Under the pieces are notes generated by a model, which saw only the letters and a program-made list of their open reading frames with translations, made no database searches and was not told where the DNA came from. A stretch of 64,000 bases of DNA from Streptococcus pneumoniae. Its GTDB lineage: Bacteria; Bacillota; Bacilli; Lactobacillales; Streptococcaceae. Where the stretch lies: the NCBI GenBank assembly GCA_040719455.1, contig JBFDTN010000001.1, forward strand, positions 62,001-126,000. Reading direction: 5' to 3'. Both the position numbers and the translations under genes were made by a program. Shown here in pieces: positions 1 through 8,771 of this stretch; positions within the stretch are counted from its first letter, which is position 1, and the number at the start of each line of letters is the position of its first letter.

Positions 1-678
1 GAAGGCGGACGTGTAGCCTTTGAACTGCTCAAAGAAAAGTTAGCGAGTGGTGCTAAAACGATCGGTTTAGCCACAGGAAGCAGCCCGCTGGAATTTTACA
101 AGGAAATTCGAGAGAGTGATTTAGATTTATCCGATTTAATCAGTGTCAATTTGGATGAATACATGGGATTAGATGGAGAAAATGATCAGTCGTATCGCTA
201 TTTTATGCAAAAAAATCTGTTTGATGAAAAGCCTTTTAAGGAGAGCTTTTTGCCAAATGGTAAGGCAGAAAATATTGATGAAGAAGTGGTTCGTTACAAT
301 AGTTTGCTAAAAGAGCATCCAGTAGATTTCCAAGTCTTGGGTATTGGAACCAATGGGCATATTGGATTTAACGAGCCAGGAACGCCTTTTGATAGCCAAG
401 TTCATGCAGTTGAATTGACAGAGTCAACCATCCAGGCTAACAGCCGATTTTTTGACAAGATTGAGGATGTGCCGACGCAGGCGATTTCCATGGGGATTGC
501 CAATATCTTGAGTGCTAAATCCATTGTCTTGTTTGCTTATGGAGCATCAAAAGCTTATGCTATTGCTGGTATGGTTGATGGTCCGATCACAGAAGAATTA
601 CCAGCAAGTAGCCTTCAAAACCATGACGATGTTGTGATTATTGCAGATAAAGCAGCCTTGAGTGGTTTGAAACATTAA
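1..678 (+). CDS. nagB: Glucosamine-6-phosphate deaminase, 5' end outside window
   Basis: This enzyme converts glucosamine-6-phosphate to fructose-6-phosphate plus ammonia, linking amino-sugar catabolism to glycolysis in the cytoplasm. The frame is open from base 1, so the N-terminus lies upstream; 225 codons are visible against about 235 for the family, so few residues are missing. Visible family motifs are TGSSPLEFY, the active-site stretch [10 protein letters not shown], and [14 protein letters not shown]. The internal ATG at 151 is not the real start because homology runs through it. A hairpin with a short T-run follows the stop. Family assignment is very secure. Confidence 0.97.
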   Translation, partial: EGGRVAFELLKEKLASGAKTIGLATGSSPLEFYKEIRESDLDLSDLISVNLDEYMGLDGENDQSYRYFMQKNLFDEKPFKESFLPNGKAENIDEEVVRYNSLLKEHPVDFQVLGIGTNGHIGFNEPGTPFDSQVHAVELTESTIQANSRFFDKIEDVPTQAISMGIANILSAKSIVLFAYGASKAYAIAGMVDGPITEELPASSLQNHDDVVIIADKAALSGLKH

Positions 679-684
679 GTAATA

Positions 685-709
685 GGGGCAGGAAATTCCT
701 GCTCTTTTC
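685..709 (+). terminator. Rho-independent terminator after nagB
   Basis: A GGGCAGGA / TCCTGCTC stem with a three-base loop is followed by TTTTCT. It sits 7 bp after the nagB stop. Confidence 0.75.
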
Positions 710-811
710 TATGATTCTAGTAAGTTTTTAGGCAGATCATCAAAAGAGGGGCGAATTCTCTTTTATTTTATGATATACTAGAAAAGAAGTAGAAATATGA
801 GGAGAAATGCC

Positions 812-2155
812 GTGAAAAAAGTCTTAGCCTTTTTATCTGTTTTGCTCTTATTGTTAGCACCTGTTAGTGCTAGTAGCGATGAGTTGATGGACATTACTCG
901 AGAGAGTTACCCTAATGCACAGGAAATCAATCGTCCTAAGTCTTCCTTGGTCTTAGATGCGAATACAGGAGATATTGTTTGGCAGGATAATATTGACGAG
1001 ATAAGAGATCCTGCAAGTATGAGTAAGCTCATGACGCTCTACTTAGTATTTGAAGCCATTAAAGAAGGACGCTTATCACTTGATACGGTCATTACGGCGA
1101 CCGCGACAGACCAAGCTATCTCAAAAATTTATGAAATTTCCAACAATAATATCGTAGCTGGCGTTGATTATACGGTTTCAGAACTGATTACCATGACTGC
1201 TGTTCCATCCTCAAATGTGACAACAGTGATGTTGGCTAACTATCTATCAGATTATGATGCAGATGCCTTTTTGGACAAGATGAATGCCAAGGCTAAAGAA
1301 TTAGGCATGACTAACACCAAGTGGTTTAATGCGAGTGGTGCTGCTGCCATTGCTTTCAAAGGCTACTACACCCCTTACCAATATGACAATTATTCAGCCA
1401 ATCAAACCACTGCGCGTGATATGGGGATTTTAGGCTATTATTTCATCAAAAATCATCCAGAGATTTTAAACTTTACTAAAGATGCAGTGGTGACGGTTAA
1501 AGAGGGGACTCCATACGAAGAAACCTTTGAGACCTATAATTACTCTCTTCCAGGCGCTAAGTATGAGCTTGAGGGAGTAGATGGTCTGAAAACAGGGTCA
1601 AGCCCTGAGGGAGCATTTAACTATATCGCAACCATCAAGCGAGGGGAACAGCGTTTTGTCTGTGTGATTATGGGTGTTGGGGACTGGTCAGATCAAGACG
1701 GTGAGTATTACCGCCATCCTTTTGGCAATGCTTTGATGGAAAAAGCCTTTAAGGATTATGATTATAAGAAAGTCTTCTCAGCGGGCGATCAAGACATCAA
1801 CGGCAAGACCTATAAATTGTCAAAAGATTTCTATGCGACTGTTAAAAAAGGAGCTGAGCCAAAGGTTCTCGTCGAAAATGATAGGCTAAAGGTTGAAAAT
1901 GGTCTTGAAACAGTTTCTTCAACAATTTCAGATGGTGAAAAAGTTGAGCCAGCAGAGACAGGTCTAAAAAGAGCTGCGAAGCAAATTATCACTCAGCCTA
2001 CCAATGCCAAGTCTTGGAAAACATTCTTATTTGATTATAAATTTTTCATCATTATTCCTTTACTGGTTTTAATCCTTATCTTAGTCATTGAAACTGCTGG
2101 TCGTAAAAAAAGAAAAGAGGATCGTCAAGAAGGCTTGTCTCGTCGTGAAAAATAA
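812..2155 (+). CDS. dacA: D-alanyl-D-alanine carboxypeptidase (PBP3/DacA type)
   Basis: Low-molecular-weight penicillin-binding protein that trims the terminal D-Ala from peptidoglycan stem peptides at the outer face of the membrane. Visible features are an N-terminal signal peptide ending near ASA, the SMSK catalytic serine-lysine motif, an SSN triad and a KTG box (VDGLKTGSS), then a C-terminal beta domain and a membrane anchor near the end followed by a basic tail. I chose the GTG at 812 because GAGGAG at 799-804 is well spaced for it; an in-frame ATG at 797 overlaps that ribosome site and has a poor one of its own. An extended -10 (TGATATACT, 771-779) lies upstream. Confidence 0.93.
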   Translation: MKKVLAFLSVLLLLLAPVSASSDELMDITRESYPNAQEINRPKSSLVLDANTGDIVWQDNIDEIRDPASMSKLMTLYLVFEAIKEGRLSLDTVITATATDQAISKIYEISNNNIVAGVDYTVSELITMTAVPSSNVTTVMLANYLSDYDADAFLDKMNAKAKELGMTNTKWFNASGAAAIAFKGYYTPYQYDNYSANQTTARDMGILGYYFIKNHPEILNFTKDAVVTVKEGTPYEETFETYNYSLPGAKYELEGVDGLKTGSSPEGAFNYIATIKRGEQRFVCVIMGVGDWSDQDGEYYRHPFGNALMEKAFKDYDYKKVFSAGDQDINGKTYKLSKDFYATVKKGAEPKVLVENDRLKVENGLETVSSTISDGEKVEPAETGLKRAAKQIITQPTNAKSWKTFLFDYKFFIIIPLLVLILILVIETAGRKKRKEDRQEGLSRREK

Positions 2156-2179
2156 TCAATTATTATAAAAGATAAAAGG

Positions 2180-2210
2180 AAAACTCGATCAGGTGGACTG
2201 GTCGAGTTTT
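2180..2210 (+). terminator. Terminator after dacA
   Basis: AAAACTCGATC pairs with GGTCGAGTTTT around a 9-base loop, and the stem ends in the T-run. A possible GTG start for the next gene at 2193 falls inside this hairpin, which argues against that start. Confidence 0.8.
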
Positions 2211-2231
2211 GTAACGAAAGGAAGAACGTTG

Positions 2232-3395
2232 TTGTTTAAAAAATTTCAAAATAGCTATTTTGCTTATTTTCTAATGTATAGTTTCTATTTTTTATCATTT
2301 TCTTTATTTTCGACTCTCATATCTGTGTATATGCTCGATAGAGGATTTAATGCGACGCAGGTATCGATTGTGGTATCAAGCTCTTTTTTTACTTCCATGA
2401 TAGCGCAACCCATTATGGGGATTTTAAATGACAAGATTGGGATTAAAAAAGTAACTCTGTATAGCTTTCTGCTGATCATTATTGGTGCGCTCTTTTTCAT
2501 GCAGGCGGAAAGTTTACTATTTTTGAGTATTTGGTATAGTTTAGTCTTGATGTTGATTAATGGGGTCAATCCTGTTATGGATATTTTGGCAGCAAAAAGC
2601 CCTTATACCTATGGGAAAATTCGAATTTGGGGAACGATTGGCTATGCACTAGGGTCTCAGATGGCTGGTTTAATTTATCGGTATGTCTCTCCGCAGGCCA
2701 TTTTCATTGTTTTTATCTTAACCATGATTTTGAGCATTTTAGGAGTACTTGGAGTCAATCCAAAGCATGATCCAAAGGAGAAGCTAGAAGGGCAGAAGGA
2801 GTCCTATCTAGGGCAGATTTTAAAAAATCGAGTTTATTTCTATTATCTCTTGATTGTCGCTCTCTATTCAGGTGTGGCAAATACGGGGCATACTTATATT
2901 CCTTCGATGTTAGAGCACAGTGGGCTGAGTGTCAGTACGGCTACGACGGTCATTGCCCTTGCTGTTATCTGTGAATCACCGCTGATTTTTTATTCTTATT
3001 TATTTATGGATAAGGTATCTATGAAAACCTTGCTGTATCTTGGGATAGGTGTTTTGACTCTCCAATATGCTGTCTATGGTTTGGAGTTAGGTTTACTCTC
3101 GAAGATTGTGCTAACCTTGATTGCTAAGCACGCCGCTAATATGATTTTAATCATGGTCAATCTCAAGATTGTCGCTAATCTGATTGATGAAAAATATCTG
3201 GTGACAGCTCTAGCCTTAGTACAGACCGTTCGTAGCCTAGGGACGATTTTCATTCAAAATATGGCTGGAAATATTGTCGATCAAGCAGGATATAGCACGA
3301 TGAGCTTCTTTTTAGTCGCGATTCTACTTGTCTCTCTTATGCTTTCTGTCTTTTTGAAAATCCCTAATAATCCAGATAAGAAGTTGTTTAGTTAG
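2232..3395 (+). CDS. MFS transporter
   Basis: A major facilitator superfamily membrane protein of about 387 residues with roughly 12 hydrophobic segments and the loop motif GILNDKIGIKK after the second helix, typical of MFS symporters. The overall look is of the MFS_1-like/LacY-related group, but the substrate cannot be read from sequence. A TTG start at 2232 is preferred, with AAAGGAAG at 2217-2224; the GTG at 2193 is inside the preceding terminator. The stop codon directly abuts the left inverted repeat of the insertion sequence, so the native 3' flank has been displaced. The coding region itself looks full length. Confidence 0.85.
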   Translation: MFKKFQNSYFAYFLMYSFYFLSFSLFSTLISVYMLDRGFNATQVSIVVSSSFFTSMIAQPIMGILNDKIGIKKVTLYSFLLIIIGALFFMQAESLLFLSIWYSLVLMLINGVNPVMDILAAKSPYTYGKIRIWGTIGYALGSQMAGLIYRYVSPQAIFIVFILTMILSILGVLGVNPKHDPKEKLEGQKESYLGQILKNRVYFYYLLIVALYSGVANTGHTYIPSMLEHSGLSVSTATTVIALAVICESPLIFYSYLFMDKVSMKTLLYLGIGVLTLQYAVYGLELGLLSKIVLTLIAKHAANMILIMVNLKIVANLIDEKYLVTALALVQTVRSLGTIFIQNMAGNIVDQAGYSTMSFFLVAILLVSLMLSVFLKIPNNPDKKLFS

Positions 3396-5073
3396 AGGCT
3401 GGGCAAAAACTCGCTTCAGAATAAAACCACACTGTCATTTCCATCTTGAAAACAATCAAGATGAAAGAATCACAGTGTGGTTTTTGATTTTTAAAGGTTT
3501 TAGTAGCCAAATACTTTGCCAATTTTGTGAGATTCATACTCATGAAGAGGAATCCGACCTCTGTTTGGACAGCTTGATTCCCTCGAACGTGAACTCTGCG
3601 CACGCCAAAAATACTCTTCAATCTGCCAAAAACGGGCTCGATATCGATTTTCCGTTTAGCGTAGATGCGAGAGCCTTCTTCGCTATGCAATTGTTCCTTT
3701 ATGACTTCCTTAAAATAATTCCAAGTCGGATTATAATGGATTTGTTTCTGATGACCACTTTCTGTTTTGGCAAGTTGATCTAGCTCTAGCGTGTCCTGTA
3801 TCTTATCTGCCTCGTAAATTTTGAAATCTCGTTCAAAGCCGTACTTGTCCGTTCGGCGAGAATAGTTCTTAAAGGAATAAACAACTCCATCTGGTTTTAT
3901 AAACTGGTCTGTCTCTTCAAGATAATCCCAGTTAGCTGGGTTCTCTGCACTGTTCTTATATTTCTTAGTTAATTCCTTTTGGTACATGCCATAGGGAATA
4001 AGCGGTGTTTTCTCCAGCTCATCCATAATAAAACGATAATTCTCCTCGCTACCATAACCTGCATCAGCTACAATGTTTTGGAACAAGTCTAATGTTTGAA
4101 TGGATTGGAGGAAGGGTTTGAGGGTTCTGGTATCAGTTGGATTGGGAAAGATATCATAAGCAAGAACGTATTGACCATTGGTTGCGGCTTGAACATTATA
4201 ACCAGGTTTCAACTGGCCATTCATCATATGATCCTCTTTCATCCGCATAAAGGTAGCGTCATGGTCTGTTTTAGAAAACGAATTGCGTCCTAGAAAAGTA
4301 TCTCTAGCCTCTTCGTAGCGCTGTTTACGAGGGAGGTAATCTTTTTTCAATTGGTTGCGGAGCTTCTGGATGCGACGTCGTTTTTGTTTATTAGCAGAAC
4401 CGCCTTTGATAACTTTTGGCTCTTGGGCGATTGCTTTTTCCACTTCATCAAGGGCCTCTTCAGTCTTTTCAAGCAGGGCTTTGAGTCCATCGCTGGTTTC
4501 ACATTCTTCTTTTGAGAGGGCTAAATCTACCCCTTCTTGAACGAGCTTGTCATAGAGTTTAGAGATGTTTCCATTTAAAGCAGTCTCGTATTTCTCGACA
4601 GCTTTCTTCCATGTGAAAGAATAGAGATTAGCATCGGCCTCTAGTTTTGTGCCATCGATAAAGAGCGCCTCGTCTTTAATCAGACCATTGTCTCGCATGA
4701 GTAGGGTAAAGTAAATAAAGGCAGTCTTAATCAGGTGATTGGCATGTTTACTTGAACGGAAATTATTGATGGTTTTATAGCTAACATAAGTGTCTTGACT
4801 GAGCCATTTCATCGGAATAACTTCTTCGTTCATCTGCACTATTTTACGACCAGAAAAGACCTGACGGGCATAAGCGAAGAGCGTCATTTTTAAGAGCATA
4901 GCAGGATGAAAAGCAGGGCGGCCCGTATGTGACTTTTCTTCAAGCAGCACATCACTTGGCATACTATCCACGAACAAACTAATCAGTCTTGCTTCATGCG
5001 TCATTGGGAGATCAAAAGCAAGATTTAGTTCCAAACTGAATTGATTTGTGTTATACTCTTTATACATCGTCAT
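3388..5073 (-). CDS. IS1182-family transposase
   Basis: A DDE transposase that cuts and joins the element ends. Visible are an N-terminal DUF772-like region with GRPAFHPAMLLKM, the first catalytic Asp in FIDGTKLEADAN, the second in VADAGYGSEENY, and the Glu in DIEPVFGRLK. The frame appears intact at 561 codons. The last ~30 residues are unusual: they are translated from the terminator hairpin and the inverted repeat, and the stop codon (3388-3390) is outside the element, inside the tail of the MFS gene on the opposite strand. A lost stop or a late frameshift in the element is likely. Confidence 0.92.
   Translation of the reverse strand: MTMYKEYNTNQFSLELNLAFDLPMTHEARLISLFVDSMPSDVLLEEKSHTGRPAFHPAMLLKMTLFAYARQVFSGRKIVQMNEEVIPMKWLSQDTYVSYKTINNFRSSKHANHLIKTAFIYFTLLMRDNGLIKDEALFIDGTKLEADANLYSFTWKKAVEKYETALNGNISKLYDKLVQEGVDLALSKEECETSDGLKALLEKTEEALDEVEKAIAQEPKVIKGGSANKQKRRRIQKLRNQLKKDYLPRKQRYEEARDTFLGRNSFSKTDHDATFMRMKEDHMMNGQLKPGYNVQAATNGQYVLAYDIFPNPTDTRTLKPFLQSIQTLDLFQNIVADAGYGSEENYRFIMDELEKTPLIPYGMYQKELTKKYKNSAENPANWDYLEETDQFIKPDGVVYSFKNYSRRTDKYGFERDFKIYEADKIQDTLELDQLAKTESGHQKQIHYNPTWNYFKEVIKEQLHSEEGSRIYAKRKIDIEPVFGRLKSIFGVRRVHVRGNQAVQTEVGFLFMSMNLTKLAKYLATKTFKNQKPHCDSFILIVFKMEMTVWFYSEASFCPASN
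3423..3485 (-). terminator. Hairpin at the 3' end of the transposase gene
   Basis: AAAACCACACTGT pairs with ACAGTGTGGTTTT, and a second stem CATCTTG / CAAGATG is nested inside the loop. It lies just inside the left inverted repeat and probably ends transposase transcription or blocks read-through from the MFS gene. Confidence 0.7.
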
Positions 5074-5120
5074 GGCTTTCTAGTTATTTTGTGGTTATTA
5101 TAATGATACCATGACTTTGT

Positions 5121-5159
5121 GAAAACGAGCATCTCCATCTACGGAAATGCTCGTTTTTT
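5121..5159. terminator. Hairpin upstream of the transposase gene, inside the right IS end
   Basis: AAAACGAGCAT pairs with ATGCTCGTTTT, followed by more T. It lies between the transposase start and the right inverted repeat. Such hairpins near IS ends commonly insulate the transposase from outside transcription; that role here is inferred. Confidence 0.6.
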
Positions 5160-5197
5160 AACTTCTGAAGCTAGTTTTTGCCCAGACTCTTTTTTTT

Positions 5198-5205
5198 TAC
5201 GAATA
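5198..5205 (+). promoter_or_regulatory. ComX (SigX) cin-box promoter of coiA
   Basis: TACGAATA is a perfect match to the streptococcal late-competence box recognised by the alternative sigma factor ComX, and it is preceded by a T-rich tract (5188-5197) as usual for these promoters. It lies 20 bp before the coiA start codon, so the leader carries little more than the AAAGGAGG ribosome site. The IS right end stops at 5189. Confidence 0.85.
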
Positions 5206-5225
5206 AAAAAGAAAAAGGAGGGGTT

Positions 5226-6182
5226 ATGCTTGTTGCGTCAGATAAAAATGGAAATCTAGTGAATAGTTTGGAGCAAGAGAGTTTAGTCGGGGAGTTTTTC
5301 TGCCCTTTTTGTGAGAGTCCTGTGCGGGTTAAGAAAGGGGTTATTATGCGACCGCATTTTGCGCATGTGTCTCTCCGAACTTGTGAGGGCTACACGGAAA
5401 ATGAAAGTGATGAACATCTGAATCTCAAAGCTAACTTGTATCGTTGGGGAGAGGGGCAGCACGAGCTAAAGATTGAAGCATTCTTACCCAGCATCCAGCA
5501 GATTGCAGACCTTTTAGTGGAGGAAAAGCTTGCACTTGAAGTCCAGTGTAGCTCGCTAAGCGTGAAACGTTTAAAAGAGCGGACTAGCCAGTACCATAAG
5601 GCGGGCTATCAAGTCCTATGGCTTTTGGGTAAAAAATTGTGGCTCAAAACATCGCTTACTGCTTTGCAAAAACACTTCCTTTATTTTAGTCAAAATATGG
5701 GCTTTCATCTTTGGGAATTAGACCAAGAAAAAGAAGTGTTGCGGCTCAAATATCTGATTCATGAGGATTTACATGGTTTAGCTCAATATAAGAGCAAGGA
5801 GTTTCCTTTTGACAAAGGAGATTTGCTAGAGGTCTTACGCTCTCCTTATCAAGCGCAGGAAGTGACTAGTTTTCTCGCCAAAGAAGATCCAGATATTTGC
5901 CACTACATCCGCCAGCAACTCTACTATCAGCAACCCAAATGGATGGCGTTACAAGCTGTTTGTTACCAAGAGGGGAAGAATTTATTAGCCATGACTAAGG
6001 ATGAATTTTATCCACAGGTCAGACCTATCAAAGCTCAAGATTTCTGTCAGATTTCCCAAGATTTAGAGAGTTATTATGAGAATTTTCAAGCTTACTACCA
6101 AAAAGAGCCGCGCAAAAATGGTCAAATTCTCTATCCACCAGCCTTTTATCGGAGGATTTTATCCGAAAATATGATAAAATAG
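5226..6182 (+). CDS. coiA: Competence protein CoiA
   Basis: CoiA is a late-competence protein required for transformation, with a nuclease-like core acting on incoming DNA. The N-terminus carries the family's FCPFCESPVRVKKG segment with a CxxC pair and RPHFAH. A central part, EEKLALEVQCSSL, fits the family's restriction-endonuclease-like fold. The start at 5226 follows a strong AAAGGAGGGG; an upstream in-frame extension to 5178 runs into the IS end and is rejected. It is 318 residues long. A cin-box precedes it, and pepF follows 18 bp after the stop, so pepF may be read from the competence transcript. Confidence 0.93.
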   Translation: MLVASDKNGNLVNSLEQESLVGEFFCPFCESPVRVKKGVIMRPHFAHVSLRTCEGYTENESDEHLNLKANLYRWGEGQHELKIEAFLPSIQQIADLLVEEKLALEVQCSSLSVKRLKERTSQYHKAGYQVLWLLGKKLWLKTSLTALQKHFLYFSQNMGFHLWELDQEKEVLRLKYLIHEDLHGLAQYKSKEFPFDKGDLLEVLRSPYQAQEVTSFLAKEDPDICHYIRQQLYYQQPKWMALQAVCYQEGKNLLAMTKDEFYPQVRPIKAQDFCQISQDLESYYENFQAYYQKEPRKNGQILYPPAFYRRILSENMIK

Positions 6183-6200
6183 GGAAACGGAGGATTTTTT

Positions 6201-8003
6201 ATGGCAAAACAAAGAAATGAAATCGAAGAAAAATATACTTGGGATTTAACGACTGTTTTTCCGAGTGATGAAGCTTGGGAGGAGGAGTTGGCGAGTCTTT
6301 CGGCTGATGTTACTTCTGCAAAGAGCTTAGAAGGGCATTTGCTTGATTCAGCTACGAGCTTGCTTGTAACGACAGATACCTATATGACGCTGTCACGTCG
6401 CTTGGAAAAGCTCTATGTCTATGCGTCAATGAAAAATGACCAAGATACACGCGAAGCGAAATACCAAGAATATCAAGCAAAGGCTAGCAGTTTATACAGT
6501 GATTTTGGTCAAACCTTTGCCTTTTATGAGCCAGAATTCATGCAGATTACAGCAGAAGCCTATGCTGCTTTCTTGAAAGAAGAAGAGGGATTATCGCTCT
6601 ACGCTCACTTTTTTGATCGTTTGTTAAAAGCAAAGGAGCACGTTTTATCTCAGCGTGAAGAGGAGTTGCTTGCAGGAGCTAGTGAGATTTTTGGTGCTGC
6701 GAGTGAGACTTTTGCGATTTTAGACGATGCAGACCTTGTTTTTCCACTGGTTCGTGATGAAGACGGAGACGAGGTGCAGCTCTCTCATGGCAATTACATC
6801 ACCTTGGTCGAGTCTAAAGACCGCAAGGTTCGAAAAGAGGCGTATGAAGCGATGTATAGTGTTTATGAGCAGTATCAGCACACTTATGCAAAGACGCTTC
6901 AAACCAATGTCAAGGTGCAAAATTACCGTGCGAAGGTGCGTCACTATAAGAGTGCGCGTGAGGCGGCTTTAGCAAACAACTTCATTCCTGAAAGTGTGTA
7001 CGATAGCTTAGTATCTGCGGTTCATAAACATCTGCCGCTCTTGCATCGCTATATGAAGTTGCGTGCGAAGATCCTTGGTTTGTCTGACTTAAAAATGTAT
7101 GATGTCTACACACCATTATCAGAGGTAGATTACAAATTTAGCTATGAAGAGGCTTTAGCGAAGTCAGAGGAAGTTTTGGCAATTTTGGGAGATGACTATC
7201 TTTCTCGTGTGAAAAAAGCCTTCTCAGAACGCTGGATTGATGTTCATGAGAATCAAGGAAAACGCTCAGGCGCTTACTCTGGTGGTTCTTATGATACCAA
7301 TGCCTTCATGCTCTTAAACTGGCAAGATACGCTAGATAATCTATACACCTTGGTACATGAGACAGGTCATAGTATGCATTCCAGCTACACAAGAGAGACA
7401 CAGCCTTATGTCTATGGCGATTACTCTATTTTCCTAGCGGAAATTGCGTCCACAACCAATGAAAATATCTTAACGGAGAAATTACTGGAAGAAGTGAGTG
7501 ATGATTATACTCGTTTTGCGATTTTGAATCATTTCTTAGATGGTTTTAAAGGAACGGTGTTCCGTCAAACGCAATTTGCCGAGTTTGAACATGCCATTCA
7601 TCAAGCAGACCAAAACGGTGAAGTCTTGACGAGCGAATACCTCAATAATCTCTATGGAAATCTGAACGAGAAATATTACGGTCTCAAAAAAGAAGACAAT
7701 CCAGAAATCCAGTACGAATGGGCAAGAATTCCGCATTTCTACTATAACTACTATGTCTTCCAATACGCGACAGGGTTCTCTGCAGCCTCAGCCTTGGCAG
7801 AAAAGATTGTCCACGGTCGTCCAGAGGATAAGGAAGCCTACCTTAATTACCTCAAGGCAGGAAATTCTGATTATCCGCTAAATGTTATTAAAAAAGCAGG
7901 CGTGGATATGGAAAAAGAGGACTATCTCGACGCAGCCTTTGCTGTTTTTGAACGCCGTCTGGATGAGTTTGAAGCGTTAGTAGAAAAGTTGGGTTTGATC
8001 TAA
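6201..8003 (+). CDS. pepF: Oligoendopeptidase F
   Basis: A cytoplasmic zinc metallopeptidase of the M3B family that cleaves short peptides. The zinc site HETGH is clear in [11 protein letters not shown], and the downstream Glu ligand is expected in the [12 protein letters not shown] segment. The length of 600 residues is normal for the family. GGAGG precedes the ATG. The gene is tightly linked to coiA upstream and to an O-methyltransferase one base after its stop, the same order as in pneumococcus as I recall it, suggesting one transcription unit with background expression from elsewhere. Confidence 0.95.
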   Translation: MAKQRNEIEEKYTWDLTTVFPSDEAWEEELASLSADVTSAKSLEGHLLDSATSLLVTTDTYMTLSRRLEKLYVYASMKNDQDTREAKYQEYQAKASSLYSDFGQTFAFYEPEFMQITAEAYAAFLKEEEGLSLYAHFFDRLLKAKEHVLSQREEELLAGASEIFGAASETFAILDDADLVFPLVRDEDGDEVQLSHGNYITLVESKDRKVRKEAYEAMYSVYEQYQHTYAKTLQTNVKVQNYRAKVRHYKSAREAALANNFIPESVYDSLVSAVHKHLPLLHRYMKLRAKILGLSDLKMYDVYTPLSEVDYKFSYEEALAKSEEVLAILGDDYLSRVKKAFSERWIDVHENQGKRSGAYSGGSYDTNAFMLLNWQDTLDNLYTLVHETGHSMHSSYTRETQPYVYGDYSIFLAEIASTTNENILTEKLLEEVSDDYTRFAILNHFLDGFKGTVFRQTQFAEFEHAIHQADQNGEVLTSEYLNNLYGNLNEKYYGLKKEDNPEIQYEWARIPHFYYNYYVFQYATGFSAASALAEKIVHGRPEDKEAYLNYLKAGNSDYPLNVIKKAGVDMEKEDYLDAAFAVFERRLDEFEALVEKLGLI

Positions 8004-8004
8004 T

Positions 8005-8694
8005 ATGGTAGAGTCGTATAGTAAAAATGCAAACCACAACATGCGTCGTCCAGTTGTGAAAGAAGAGATTGTGGATTTTATGCGGACGCGGCAAAAGCAG
8101 GTTTCAGGTGGTTTAAAAGAGCTTGAAACCTTTGCTCGCAAGGAAAATATCCCCATTATTCCGCATGAAACAGTGGCTTATTTTCGCTTTCTCTTAGAGA
8201 GCTTAGCCCCTCAAGATATTTTAGAAATTGGGACAGCGATTGGATTTTCTGCTCTGTTGATGGCAGAACATGCTCCCAAAGCTAAGATTACAACTATTGA
8301 TCGCAATCCTGAGATGATTGGCTTGGCCAAGGAAAATTTTGCTCGCTATGATCTTAGAAAGCAAATCACCTTGTTAGAAGGAGATGCGGTAGATATTCTA
8401 GGAACGCTTGAGGATACCTATGATTTTGTCTTTATGGATTCTGCCAAGTCCAAATATGTCGTCTTTTTGCCGGAAGTCTTGAAACGCTTGAAATCAGGTG
8501 GTATTATCGTGATTGATGATGTATTTCAAGGTGGTGATGTGGCAAAGGATATCACAGATGTCAGACGTGGTCAGCGGACCATTTATCGCGGGCTTCATAG
8601 CTTGTTTGAGGAGACACTGGATGTGGACAATCTGACTGTGACCTTGGTTCCTTTAGGGGATGGAATTCTCATGATTCGTAAGAATGAAGCGTGA
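8005..8694 (+). CDS. SAM-dependent O-methyltransferase (catechol-OMT-like)
   Basis: A class I methyltransferase of about 229 residues. The SAM-binding glycine-rich motif reads LEIGTAIGFSAL, the acidic residue after strand 2 is in TTIDRNPEM, and DFVFMDSAKSKY is the metal/substrate region characteristic of the caffeoyl-CoA/catechol OMT group (Methyltransf_3). The natural substrate is unknown; members have been annotated as acting on small phenolics or wobble uridine in tRNA (TrmR), and I cannot choose between these. It begins one base after the pepF stop, which indicates translational coupling. Confidence 0.88.
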   Translation: MVESYSKNANHNMRRPVVKEEIVDFMRTRQKQVSGGLKELETFARKENIPIIPHETVAYFRFLLESLAPQDILEIGTAIGFSALLMAEHAPKAKITTIDRNPEMIGLAKENFARYDLRKQITLLEGDAVDILGTLEDTYDFVFMDSAKSKYVVFLPEVLKRLKSGGIIVIDDVFQGGDVAKDITDVRRGQRTIYRGLHSLFEETLDVDNLTVTLVPLGDGILMIRKNEA

Positions 8695-8771
8695 ATTTAG
8701 CAAAATTTAAGATATCCAATTTATTTTGTGGTACAATAGAGAAAGTGAATGATAAAAAGGAGTAATACCCA

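Larger units (their letters stand above)
3395..5189. mobile_element. IS1182-family insertion sequence
   Basis: A complete element of about 1.8 kb. The ends are near-perfect inverted repeats of about 27 bp: the left end begins GAGGCTGGGCAAAAACT at 3395, and the right end, read on the minus strand from 5189, begins GAGTCTGGGCAAAAACT; both continue into GCTTCAGAA. One DDE transposase gene on the minus strand fills the element. Each end also carries an internal hairpin. I see no obvious target-site duplication in the flanks. The left end touches the MFS stop codon, and the right end lies 8 bp before the coiA cin-box. Confidence 0.9.

Noticed and set aside
2193..2231. GTG start for the MFS gene at 2193
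   Set aside because: It lies in the loop of the dacA terminator and lacks a spaced ribosome site; TTG at 2232 is better.
5178..5225. N-terminal extension of CoiA into the IS end
   Set aside because: It would begin in the inverted repeat and before the cin-box; the ATG at 5226 has a strong ribosome site and matches the family N-terminus.
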